DNA from: Colimorpha_A sp045533115
Lineage (GTDB): Bacteria > Bacillota > Clostridia > Oscillospirales > CAG-272
Direction: 5' to 3'
Assembly: GCA_045533115.1 (NCBI GenBank)
Contig: JAZSHF010000073.1
Span: forward strand, 1-37,782
DNA: 37,782 bases
In this document: positions 7,588-14,349 of the stretch, in pieces
How positions within the stretch are numbered: the stretch's first letter is position 1
Layout of the letters: each line of letters begins with the position of its first letter
Notes under the pieces: generated by a model
Database searches by the model: none
Told to the model about the DNA's origin: nothing
What the model saw: the letters and a program-made list of their open reading frames with translations, nothing else
Program-made: the position numbers and the translations under genes

Positions 7588-8499
7588 TCAGTCAAGTGTT
7601 ATAAGCTCGGTCGCGTCCTTGATCGCGTCTTTGCTTACCGCTATGTGGAAGGTGTTTTCTGAAAGCTCCGGAATGGTCATATATCCGCCATTACCCATTT
7701 CGCTTGAGCGAATTACTACATAAATTTTGTTATCTTCGGAAAGATAAACATTATCAACTGAAGCACCGCCGGTTATCTGCTTTGTTACAAGCAGGGCGTT
7801 AGTTTCGAAAAATTCCTCGTTGTATTTATCCTTCATACTATTATTTAATGTTTCGAGGACTTCCGGGGGTTCTTCGGACTTGCGAGATGCAATGAGCATA
7901 TCGATGTAGGTGTCGTAATCCTCTTTTGTTAAAAGTATCCGATCAACGTTGATAAATTCATCGTCATACAGAATGTACTTTCGCAGAGCGTTTTCGTCAA
8001 GAACCGTGTATTCAAGCTCTGTCGGATTTTTTGCGTGTTGAGAAATATCGGGCTTATATTTTATACTTGAACCGGCGTAAACGTGAGGGTGGATTGTATA
8101 AACAGAGGCCGCTTCTTCTGAAAGCTTGGTAAGTATCAGGTGTGTGGCCCTTGTGTAGTCGTTTCGCTTGAAGTTGAGAGTTATAGTACTGTACTCACTG
8201 ACTTTGATCTCTGCCTTGGGGAAAAGCGTCTTCAAATTGTATTTCTTCGCGAATTTATCGGGAGTCATACTGCTACCGGGACGAATCATGAAGATAATCT
8301 CTACATGCCCCGCACGATTATCAGCATCAATAATATAGCCGGGCTTTTTTTCTTTGAACGAGGCGATCTCTTTAGCTCTCTCTTTTTCAAATTTGGTAAC
8401 GACCGGCGCGGGTTGGCTCAAAACAATTCCGACGATCACGCATGCGGTAATGACGATCAGAGCTACGCAGCATAAAACGATTAAAACCTTCTTTTTCAT
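7588..8499 (-). CDS. Membrane-anchored extracytoplasmic protein of unknown function
   Basis: The product is 303 residues. It begins MKKK followed by about 24 hydrophobic residues, which acts as a signal anchor; an ITAC sequence inside it could be a lipobox, but hydrophobic residues continue past the Cys, so a membrane anchor is more likely. The rest is a soluble, charged domain presumably outside the cell, with one Met-rich hydrophobic strand (VEIIFMIRPG) and a second conserved-looking part (NKIYVVIRSSEMG). I do not recognise a family. ATG 8499 is preceded by a perfect AGGAGG five bases upstream and by a consensus promoter, so the gene is likely well expressed. It is monocistronic. Confidence 0.82.
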   Translation of the reverse strand: MKKKVLIVLCCVALIVITACVIVGIVLSQPAPVVTKFEKERAKEIASFKEKKPGYIIDADNRAGHVEIIFMIRPGSSMTPDKFAKKYNLKTLFPKAEIKVSEYSTITLNFKRNDYTRATHLILTKLSEEAASVYTIHPHVYAGSSIKYKPDISQHAKNPTELEYTVLDENALRKYILYDDEFINVDRILLTKEDYDTYIDMLIASRKSEEPPEVLETLNNSMKDKYNEEFFETNALLVTKQITGGASVDNVYLSEDNKIYVVIRSSEMGNGGYMTIPELSENTFHIAVSKDAIKDATELITLD

Positions 8500-8544
8500 A
8501 GTGACCTCCTTGTCGACAAAATATTGAGAATCTTGTACAATTAT

Positions 8545-8573
8545 ATTATAACACAAATTGACTTTTTTGTCAA
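8545..8573 (-). promoter_or_regulatory. Consensus promoter for the 7588-8499 gene
   Basis: On the minus strand a perfect TTGACA (8568-8573) and a perfect TATAAT (8545-8550) are separated by 17 nt, about 46 nt upstream of the start codon. Confidence 0.85.
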
Positions 8574-8612
8574 TAATTATTATTTGAGGGGATGGCGCGA
8601 GGTTTGAAGCAT

Positions 8613-8658
8613 CAGATAGAGCAAAAGCACTTCTTGCGAAGTGCTTTTGCTCTATCTG
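8613..8658 (-). terminator. 21-bp perfect hairpin overlapping a stop codon
   Basis: The arms 8613-8633 and 8638-8658 are perfectly complementary with a TTGC loop. The core, an AAAAGCACTTC stem followed by GAAGTGCTTTT, resembles an intrinsic terminator for the pyrophosphatase-like gene, whose stop codon (8652-8654) lies inside the right arm. The stem is longer than a terminator requires. Confidence 0.7.
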
Positions 8659-8996
8659 CGAATCAGTATGCCTTTCATAAACTCGCTTTTGTTGTGAAAC
8701 TCGTAAATATACTCTTTTTCTTCTTCCGTGCAGCCGATCAGAATTTTGATCTCGGAATCTCTTTTCATCAGGTCAACGATGCACATTACCGCATCAGCAG
8801 TTTTGCCGTTGCTTCCCACCCAAACGTCGATTCCATCGCCGTCTATTGACGACGTGTTTTTTAGGTATCCGTAATCTACACCGTAAATGAGATTGGGAAA
8901 TTTTGGGTGAGCGCTTCCTTTCGGTCTGTCGATCACGACCTTAGAAACGTCGAGCAGTTTGTCGATTGAGTTCCAAAATGAGGGATTGTTTGTCAT
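8652..8996 (-). CDS. Reduced inorganic pyrophosphatase-like protein
   Basis: This 114-residue protein resembles the core of family I soluble pyrophosphatases, which split diphosphate with bound Mg2+. It has YGVDYGYL followed by the metal-binding signature DGDGID (Asp52, Asp54, Asp57), and RDSEIK, which may supply one more aspartate. It is much shorter than the usual 170-180 residues; the N-terminal active-site region is compressed (VIDRPKGSAHPKFPN) and I cannot place the equivalents of all catalytic Lys/Arg/Asp residues, so activity is uncertain. ATG 8996 overlaps the stop of the four-helix-bundle gene (ATGA), so the two are translationally coupled, an odd pairing. Similar short proteins exist in Clostridia and are usually annotated as pyrophosphatase. 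Confidence 0.75.
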   Translation of the reverse strand: MTNNPSFWNSIDKLLDVSKVVIDRPKGSAHPKFPNLIYGVDYGYLKNTSSIDGDGIDVWVGSNGKTADAVMCIVDLMKRDSEIKILIGCTEEEKEYIYEFHNKSEFMKGILIRR

Positions 8997-9346
8997 TGTT
9001 TGTTTCCTTTGGCGGTTTTACAGGATGAAATGAGCATTATACGTAACGAAGTGCATTTAGAAGAAAGTGATTTGTATAATTGCTCGTCAATATAATTTGT
9101 TTTATACAGCAATTCAAGCCAATAACCTGTTTCGCTTGCTTCTTTCAATGCAATTTCAAGCTTAGAAATAAAATCCTTTTTACCTTGTGCATATTGCGCT
9201 TCGTGAATATTTGCGCCAATAGAAGTTCCGCTTCTGCCAATCTGATTGGATATAATAGATTCGTGATTAGACTTCAAATGCTTAATAAGGTTAATAATAT
9301 CCACGGCAAATTCCATGGAAAGATCTGCAAGTCTATTTTCTTTCAC
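8993..9346 (-). CDS. Four-helix-bundle protein (S23/Avd-like family)
   Basis: The 117-residue product matches the four-helix-bundle family named after proteins encoded in 23S rRNA intervening sequences and related to the Avd accessory protein of diversity-generating retroelements. Signature parts are SNQIGRSGTSIGANIHEAQYAQGKKDF cut here as ISNQIGRSGTSIGAN and EAQYAQGKKDF (helices 2-3), and EALKEASETGYWLELL-like helix 3 (ALKEASETGYWLELLY). It starts at GTG 9346, with AAGGAG 8 nt upstream. No reverse transcriptase or rRNA gene is nearby. It sits between an array of small palindromes (upstream, toward tRNA-Arg) and a coupled pyrophosphatase-like gene. Family members bind nucleic acid or a reverse transcriptase; what this free-standing copy does is unknown. 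No promoter of its own is visible; it may be read through from tRNA-Arg. Confidence 0.88.
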   Translation of the reverse strand: MKENRLADLSMEFAVDIINLIKHLKSNHESIISNQIGRSGTSIGANIHEAQYAQGKKDFISKLEIALKEASETGYWLELLYKTNYIDEQLYKSLSSKCTSLRIMLISSCKTAKGNKQ

Positions 9347-9382
9347 GCGATCGACTCCTTATTTCTTTTTGATAAATGATGC

Positions 9383-9541
9383 ATCGCCTTGTGGCGATAT
9401 TATGTTTTTCGCTACGCTCAAAAATGATGTTGCTCACTCCGTTCGCAATGATGCGATATTTGCCGTCATTATGGCGAAGCCATATATCATTAGCGAAGCT
9501 ACATCATTTGGCGAAGCCAATATCATTTTGCCGAAGGCAAA
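9383..9541. repeat. Array of seven short palindromes separated by ATCATT-type spacers
   Basis: Successive small hairpins occur at 9383-9398 (ATCGCC/GGCGAT), 9405-9424 (imperfect), 9430-9448 (TTGC/GCAA), 9470-9484 (TATGGC-GAA-GCCATA), 9491-9501 (TAGC-GAA-GCTA), 9508-9520 (TTGGC-GAA-GCCAA) and 9527-9541 (TTTGCC-GAA-GGCAAA). Neighbouring units are joined by ATGATG or AYATCATT. The last four share a GAA loop. Arms differ in sequence while pairing is kept, so structure rather than sequence is conserved. The array fills the space between the four-helix-bundle gene and the tRNA-Arg terminator. Confidence 0.85.
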
Positions 9542-9548
9542 CATCATT

Positions 9549-9588
9549 CAAAATCCTTGGTTTGCCATTCGGCGAACCAAGGATTTTG
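9549..9588 (-). terminator. Terminator hairpin of tRNA-Arg
   Basis: A perfect 14-bp stem (9549-9562 with 9575-9588) lies two bases from the encoded CCA end of the tRNA. Read on the minus strand the distal arm ends in GGATTTTG. The 12-nt inner part contains a further GCC/GGC pairing. It is the last and largest of the run of palindromes here, so it may be part of the repeat array as well as the tRNA terminator. Confidence 0.7.
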
Positions 9589-9589
9589 T

Positions 9590-9666
9590 TGGCCCACCCT
9601 GCAGGATTCGAACCTGTGACCCTCAGAATCGGAATCTGATACTCTATCCAGCTGAGCTAAGGGCGG
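9590..9666 (-). tRNA. tRNA-Arg (anticodon CCG)
   Basis: The minus strand folds into a full cloverleaf: acceptor CCGCCCT with AGGGTGG (one G-T pair), D arm GCTC/GAGT, anticodon arm TCAGA-TTCCGAT-TCTGA giving anticodon CCG (reads CGG), and T arm with loop TTCGAAT. The discriminator is G and CCA is encoded. One A-C mismatch is present at the base of the T stem. A good promoter lies upstream and a hairpin immediately downstream. Confidence 0.95.
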
Positions 9667-9683
9667 AAATATTTACGAAATGA

Positions 9684-9712
9684 ATTATAGCACATTTTTG
9701 CCGTATTGTAAA
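9684..9712 (-). promoter_or_regulatory. Promoter for tRNA-Arg
   Basis: On the minus strand TTTACA (9707-9712) is followed after 17 nt by a perfect TATAAT (9684-9689), 18 nt upstream of the mature tRNA 5' end. Confidence 0.8.
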
Positions 9713-9761
9713 GAAATATTTGCCTTTTTTGTAAAAAATACTTTTCAAACATCTTAACATA

Positions 9762-9770
9762 TGGTATAAT
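9762..9770 (+). promoter_or_regulatory. Extended -10 promoter for the tsaE operon
   Basis: TG (9762-9763) one base before a perfect TATAAT (9765-9770) forms an extended -10. The -35 (TTTTCA, 9742-9747) is weak, which is usual for this promoter class. It lies 33 nt upstream of the tsaE start. Confidence 0.65.
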
Positions 9771-9802
9771 ATAGGGTAATCATCGGCAAGGAGGATGCGG
9801 TA

Positions 9803-10249
9803 TTGACATCTTTACCCATAACTGTCGTCACCGCATCGGTGACTGAAACGGAAAACGTCGGGCGAGAGCTTGGGCAGTATTTACTGGCTAACGGAAAGAC
9901 CGACGCGTTTATTGCTATGTACGGCGATCTCGGGGCAGGGAAAACTGCCTTTGCGCGCGGACTTTGTGAAGTCATTACCCCGGGCGCGCACGTTTGCTCA
10001 CCGACCTACACTATTGTCAACGAATACTACGGCGGCGGCAGAACTCTTTGCCACTGCGATATGTACCGAATCGAGAGCGACGACGATCTTTATTCGATCG
10101 GCTTTTACGATTACGAAAACTGCGTGATCGCGGCGGAGTGGTGCGAGAAGATACCGTTTGCGCTTCCCGAAAAGTATATTAAGCTGACCATCAAAAAGCT
10201 TGAAAACGACCGCCGTGAGATAACTGCGGAGGAGGTAGAAAATATATGA
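9803..10249 (+). CDS. tsaE: tRNA t6A biosynthesis ATPase TsaE
   Basis: TsaE is the ATPase that supports the TsaB-TsaD complex in making N6-threonylcarbamoyl-adenosine at position 37 of ANN-reading tRNAs. The 148-residue length is typical. Visible motifs are the P-loop GDLGAGKTAFARGL (from about residue 41), SPTYTIVNEY, HCDMYRI with the conserved Asp, and EWCEKI. The start is TTG at 9803: AAGGAGG lies 8 nt upstream, and the nearer ATG at 9794 runs into a stop at once. The gene leads a five-gene operon in which each junction is a 4-nt ATGA overlap. TsaD and TsaC are not in the window. Confidence 0.95.
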   Translation: MTSLPITVVTASVTETENVGRELGQYLLANGKTDAFIAMYGDLGAGKTAFARGLCEVITPGAHVCSPTYTIVNEYYGGGRTLCHCDMYRIESDDDLYSIGFYDYENCVIAAEWCEKIPFALPEKYIKLTIKKLENDRREITAEEVENI

Positions 10250-10953
10250 AAATACTTGCTCTTGACTCTACCGAAAATACTGCCGCGGTTGCGATAACTG
10301 ACGGCAAGACGCTCATCGGAAGCACGGTCATAAACGCAGGAAAGAGCCATTCCGAGCTTCTTCTTCCTGCTATTGAAAATCTTATGAGGGCGGCGGGACT
10401 TAATTATTCCGATATTGACCTTTTCGCCTGCTCGTCTGGTCCCGGATCCTTTACGGGCGTTCGTATCGGAGTTTCGACGGTCAAGGGGCTTGCCTTCGGA
10501 TTTAATAAGCCCTGCGTCGGCGTTTCGGCAACGGAAGCGCTTGCATATAATTTTACTAACATTGACGGAATAATATGTCCCGCGATGGATGCCCGCCGTT
10601 CGCAGCTTTATAACGCGCTTTTCATCTCTGAAAACGGCGTTATAAAGCGTCTTACACCGGACAGAACGATCCCCGCATCAGAGCTTGCAAGTGAGCTTCT
10701 GAGCTACGGAAACAAGCCGATATATATAAATGGCGGCGGAGAGCATATCATCAGAAAAGCGGCAGAGGGTAATCTAAGCATTATGCCGATAAATGAAATT
10801 CTAACACATCAAAACGGATATTCCGTTGCGCTTTGTGCGCTTAATAATTACGAAAATGCGGAGAATAAGGACGGCTTTACCGACCTTGCGCTCTCGCCAA
10901 CATATTTACGTCCGTCACAGGCGGAAAGAATGAGAAACGGAGAAAAGATATGA
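10246..10953 (+). CDS. tsaB: tRNA t6A biosynthesis protein TsaB
   Basis: TsaB is the inactive ASKHA-fold partner that dimerises with the catalytic TsaD in t6A synthesis. The 235 residues include the N-terminal strand ILALDSTENTAAVAI, the conserved KSHSELLLPAI, and SSGPGSFTGVRIGVSTVKGL (residues about 64-83), which are hallmark segments. It lacks the metal-binding HxxxH pair of TsaD, as expected. It starts within the tsaE stop (ATGA), and rpiB begins within its own stop, so all are translated as a chain. Cytoplasmic. Length and motifs are normal. Confidence 0.95.
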   Translation: MKILALDSTENTAAVAITDGKTLIGSTVINAGKSHSELLLPAIENLMRAAGLNYSDIDLFACSSGPGSFTGVRIGVSTVKGLAFGFNKPCVGVSATEALAYNFTNIDGIICPAMDARRSQLYNALFISENGVIKRLTPDRTIPASELASELLSYGNKPIYINGGGEHIIRKAAEGNLSIMPINEILTHQNGYSVALCALNNYENAENKDGFTDLALSPTYLRPSQAERMRNGEKI

Positions 10954-11399
10954 AAACTATTGCTATCGGATGCGACCACGGAGCTTATGAACTCAAGGAT
11001 AAGGTCGTAAAACATTTAACGGATCTTGGATATAACGTCATCGACAAGGGTACGAACGGCCCCGAGTCGGTACACTATCCGATATATGCACACGAGGTCT
11101 GCCTCTCGCTTCAGAATAATGAGGCGGAGCTTGGAATACTTCTTTGCTCGACGGGAATCGGAATGAGCATGGCGGCAAATAAGCATCACGGTATTCGCGC
11201 CGCGCTTTGCTCTGACACCTATTCCGCGCGTCTTACGAGAATGCACAACGACGCAAACGTCCTTTGCATCGGCGCGCTCGTTGTCGGACAGGCGCTTGCT
11301 ATCGACATCGTCGATCAGTTCGTTAACGCTTCCTTCGAGGGCGGCAGACACAAGACGAGAGTCGATATGTTTATGGCGCTTGAGGAAAGCGAAAAATGA
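10950..11399 (+). CDS. rpiB: Ribose-5-phosphate isomerase B
   Basis: RpiB interconverts ribose 5-phosphate and ribulose 5-phosphate in the pentose phosphate pathway. The 149-residue protein shows the RpiB/LacAB fold signatures: GCDHGAYELK with His10, the catalytic cysteine Cys66 in LLCSTGIGMS, NKHHGIRAAL, and RMHNDANVLCIG. The start lies in the tsaB stop (ATGA), and the next gene starts in its stop. Placing it after the t6A genes is probably a convenience of operon structure rather than a pathway link. The related LacA/LacB isomerases are less likely because the Cys66 motif is the RpiB type. Confidence 0.95.
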   Translation: MKTIAIGCDHGAYELKDKVVKHLTDLGYNVIDKGTNGPESVHYPIYAHEVCLSLQNNEAELGILLCSTGIGMSMAANKHHGIRAALCSDTYSARLTRMHNDANVLCIGALVVGQALAIDIVDQFVNASFEGGRHKTRVDMFMALEESEK

Positions 11400-12325
11400 A
11401 GGATTATTTAACCGAGATAAACGGTAAATTTCCTATAAGACGAAATGCAGTGGAAAAATCCGCTTTTTTTGAGTACGTCAAAGCCGAGGCGGAAAGCGTA
11501 GGTCTTGACGCTCGGATTGAGCGGCTTGAAAAGAAGCACAACAATATAGTTATCGGCGATATTGAAAATGCGAGCGTCGTTTATACCGCGCATTACGATA
11601 CCCCTGCGCGTTCGCTTGTGCCTAATCTTATGATGCCGCGAAATCCCGGGCTTGCCCGCTTGTACGGGCTTGGCATCCCGCTTGTAATTGCATTTGCTTC
11701 TCTCGGTATCGCTTATGCGTTACAGGCGGCATTCAGCTTGCCTAATCCTGCGCTTGCAGCTATTTATCTTGTGCTCTATTTCGGAGTATTTTTCGGAATT
11801 ATGAGATGCGGAGATAATAAGGCCAATAAAAATGATAATACTTCGGGAGTTGCTACGGTTCTTTCCATTATGTCCCAGAACCCGAAAAGCGCGGCGTATA
11901 TCCTTTTCGACAACGAAGAAAAGGGTCTCCTCGGCTCAAAGGCACTTCTTAAATCGAACAAGGAACTTTGGGAGAGCAAGCCGCTTATCAATTTCGACTG
12001 CGTCGGAAACGGAGATAATTTCGTTATTATCGCGATGGAAAAAGCTGAAAATCATGCTATCTTCGGTAAAATATCCGATACCGTAAAGGGCAATAATGAG
12101 TATAACGTCGGTCTTTACCCGAAAAAGGGAAGTGCGAGTAATACCGACAGTAAAAATTTCCCCTACGGAATTTCGGTTATGGCTTGCAAAAAGAGTAAAA
12201 AGGGCGTATTATATACTCCGTACATACATACAAAGCGTGATACCGTTGCGTCGAGATATAATATTTACTTCCTCGCCGATGCTTTTTCGAAGCTTTCTGC
12301 CATCGTTTGTGAGGAAACGGCATGA
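11396..12325 (+). CDS. M28-family metallopeptidase with inserted membrane hairpin
   Basis: This 309-residue protein has the di-zinc aminopeptidase layout of M28: HYD (His66, Asp68), the bridging Asp147 in KNDNTSG, the Glu pair FDNEEKG (Glu174 general base, Glu175), Asp201 in NFDCVGNGD, and a late His in IHTKRDT. Unusually, two hydrophobic helices (about residues 92-112 and 118-136) are inserted between the first ligands and Asp147, so the enzyme is probably anchored to the inner membrane; no signal peptide precedes the catalytic part, so the active site may face the cytoplasm. Substrate unknown. It overlaps its neighbours by ATGA on both sides. Confidence 0.85.
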   Translation: MKDYLTEINGKFPIRRNAVEKSAFFEYVKAEAESVGLDARIERLEKKHNNIVIGDIENASVVYTAHYDTPARSLVPNLMMPRNPGLARLYGLGIPLVIAFASLGIAYALQAAFSLPNPALAAIYLVLYFGVFFGIMRCGDNKANKNDNTSGVATVLSIMSQNPKSAAYILFDNEEKGLLGSKALLKSNKELWESKPLINFDCVGNGDNFVIIAMEKAENHAIFGKISDTVKGNNEYNVGLYPKKGSASNTDSKNFPYGISVMACKKSKKGVLYTPYIHTKRDTVASRYNIYFLADAFSKLSAIVCEETA

Positions 12326-12906
12326 AAAAGCAGGTCTGGAAGGGAACGGTGCTTACATCACCCGTGCCGCCCGTTATGGTGTCTTGCGGCGATATGGTAG
12401 AGAGTAACATCGTTACGGTTGCCTGGACGGGTACGGTCAACACTAAGCCGCCGATGACGTATATCTCCCTGCGCCCGAGCCGTCATTCTTACGGCATTAT
12501 CAAGGAAAAAGGCGAGTTCGTTATAAACCTTACTCCGACCTCCCTTATCAAAAAGGCGGACTACTGCGGCATATATACAGGCAAAAAGGTCAATAAATTC
12601 GAAAAATGCGGCTTCACGAAGGCGGAGGCGACGCAGGTGTCATCTCCGCTTATCGACGAGTGTCCGATCAATCTTGAATGTAAGGTGAAGGATATAATTC
12701 CGCTCGGTACTCACGATATGTTTTTAGCCGAGATAGTAGCTGTCCACGTTGACGAAACGCTCGTCGACGGAGAGGGAAAGCTTCATCTCGAAAAGGCAGA
12801 CCTTACCGCGTATGCCCACGGCGATTACTATTCGCTCGGCAAAAAGCTTGCGCCGTTTGGGATCAGCGTGAAGAACAAGAAAAAGCACATACATAATAAA
12901 AGATAA
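12322..12906 (+). CDS. Flavin reductase-like FMN-binding protein
   Basis: The 194-residue protein has the FMN-binding split-barrel pattern: PVPPVMVSCGD near the start, NIVTVAWTGTVNTKPPMTYI cut at SNIVTVAWTG and MTYISLRPSRHSY, followed by GEFVINLT and DYCG. Such proteins bind FMN and reduce flavin or transfer electrons; the substrate is not known. It is the fifth and last gene of the tsaE operon and starts in the stop of the peptidase (ATGA). The C-terminus is lysine-rich (KNKKKHIHNK). There is no obvious terminator; 62 nt separate it from citrate synthase, so read-through is possible. Confidence 0.85.
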   Translation: MKKQVWKGTVLTSPVPPVMVSCGDMVESNIVTVAWTGTVNTKPPMTYISLRPSRHSYGIIKEKGEFVINLTPTSLIKKADYCGIYTGKKVNKFEKCGFTKAEATQVSSPLIDECPINLECKVKDIIPLGTHDMFLAEIVAVHVDETLVDGEGKLHLEKADLTAYAHGDYYSLGKKLAPFGISVKNKKKHIHNKR

Positions 12907-12968
12907 ATATCAGAAATACAAAAAACCGTCAAGTATAGAGCGGTAATTTTAGGCAAGGAGAAAAGACG

Positions 12969-14324
12969 ATGAATTACTCAGAAATCACACCATATATAAG
13001 AGAGCTTGCTGCCCTTTCGGATAAGAGCAACCATATCGTGCCGGAAATGTACGCCAAATACGATGTTAAACGCGGTCTGCGCGATATTAACGGAAACGGC
13101 GTTGTTGCAGGTCTTACCGAGGTTTCCCGTATCAAGGCAAAGGATAAGGATGCGGATGGAAACGAGATCCCGTGCAAGGGTCAGCTGTATTACAGAGGGA
13201 TAAACGTTCGAAATATCGTAAAGGGATTCCTTGACGATGACCGTCCCGGATTTGAGGAGACGGTTTATCTGCTTTTGTTCTCTAAGCTGCCGAATAATGA
13301 TGAGCTTGAACGGTTCTGCGATCACCTTTCAGCATACCGTTCATTACCACCGTCGTTTGTTAGAGATATGATCCTGAAAGCGCCCGGCAAGGATATGATG
13401 AATATTCTGTCAAGAAGTGTTCTGGCGCTATACGCTTACGACGAAAACCCGGACGATATATCTACAGCAAATATTCTGCGCCAATGTCTGCAGCTTATAG
13501 CTGAATTTCCGCTTCTTGCCGTGTACGGCTATCAGTCGTTCCAGCATTATCATAATAATAACAGTCTCTTCATTCACTATCCGAAAAAAGAGCTTAACAC
13601 GGCTGAAAATCTGTTGTACCTTCTCAGAGAGGACGGAAAGTATACGCCTCTTGAAGCGAAGCTGCTTGACCTCGCACTCGTTCTTCACGCCGAACACGGC
13701 GGGGGTAATAACTCCACGTTTACTACTCACGTAGTAACGTCATCTGGAACCGACACCTATTCTGCAATTTCCGCGGCGCTTGGCTCGCTTAAGGGACCGC
13801 GTCACGGCGGCGCGAATGTCAAGGTAATGCAGATGTTCGACGATATGAAAGCGACGGTCAATACTAAGGATAAATCGGCAGTTAAGGATCATCTGGTAAA
13901 GTTGCTTGATAAGCGGGCGTTCGATAGAGCAGGTCTTATATACGGTATGGGACACGCCGTCTATTCGCTTTCCGATCCGAGAGCGGATATTCTTCGTACT
14001 TATGCAAAAAAACTTTCCGAAGAAAAAGGAATGCAGGAGGAATTCGAGCTTTACGAAACTGTTGAGAAGCTCGCGCCCGAGATAATTGCGGAAAAACGAA
14101 AAATGTATAAGGGCGTCAGCGCCAACGTTGACTTTTATTCCGGAATGGTCTATAAGATGCTCGGGCTTCCTTATGAGCTTTTTACGCCCATATTCGCGGT
14201 TGCGAGAATTGCGGGCTGGAGCGCTCACAGAATGGAAGAAATCCAAAACGCAGGTAAGATTATACGCCCCGCGTATACGAGCGTAAAGCAAGAAACCGAA
14301 TACGTAGCTTTATCAAATAGATAA
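12969..14324 (+). CDS. gltA: Citrate synthase
   Basis: Condenses oxaloacetate and acetyl-CoA to citrate, supplying 2-oxoglutarate for glutamate synthesis. The 451 residues contain the catalytic residues: His about 278 in GPRHGGAN, His about 328 in GMGHAVYSLSDPRA, and Asp about 388 in ANVDFYSG; HAEHGGGNNSTF is also family-typical. The GMGHAVY form is common in clostridial enzymes of this group. AAGGAG lies 8 nt before ATG 12969. The spacer from the flavin reductase is 62 nt, with no clear promoter. asnS follows after 25 nt on the same strand, so these may be cotranscribed. A 2-methylcitrate synthase is a possible alternative, but there is no propionate pathway nearby. Confidence 0.93.
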   Translation: MNYSEITPYIRELAALSDKSNHIVPEMYAKYDVKRGLRDINGNGVVAGLTEVSRIKAKDKDADGNEIPCKGQLYYRGINVRNIVKGFLDDDRPGFEETVYLLLFSKLPNNDELERFCDHLSAYRSLPPSFVRDMILKAPGKDMMNILSRSVLALYAYDENPDDISTANILRQCLQLIAEFPLLAVYGYQSFQHYHNNNSLFIHYPKKELNTAENLLYLLREDGKYTPLEAKLLDLALVLHAEHGGGNNSTFTTHVVTSSGTDTYSAISAALGSLKGPRHGGANVKVMQMFDDMKATVNTKDKSAVKDHLVKLLDKRAFDRAGLIYGMGHAVYSLSDPRADILRTYAKKLSEEKGMQEEFELYETVEKLAPEIIAEKRKMYKGVSANVDFYSGMVYKMLGLPYELFTPIFAVARIAGWSAHRMEEIQNAGKIIRPAYTSVKQETEYVALSNR

Positions 14325-14349
14325 GAAACAATATAAAGGAAATATCATC

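Noticed and set aside
9383..9541. CRISPR array
   Set aside because: Units are short, self-complementary and not identical, spacers are shared rather than unique, and no cas genes are present.
9315..9683. Plus-strand frame crossing the palindrome array and tRNA-Arg
   Set aside because: It would encode the reverse complement of a tRNA and of hairpin repeats; chance open frame.
12907..12968. Terminator between flavin reductase and citrate synthase genes
   Set aside because: ACCG and CGGT are present but the stem is four pairs with a 12-nt loop and a weak T run; not convincing.
14325..14349. T-box leader for asnS
   Set aside because: Only 25 nt separate citrate synthase from asnS, far too short for a T-box element.
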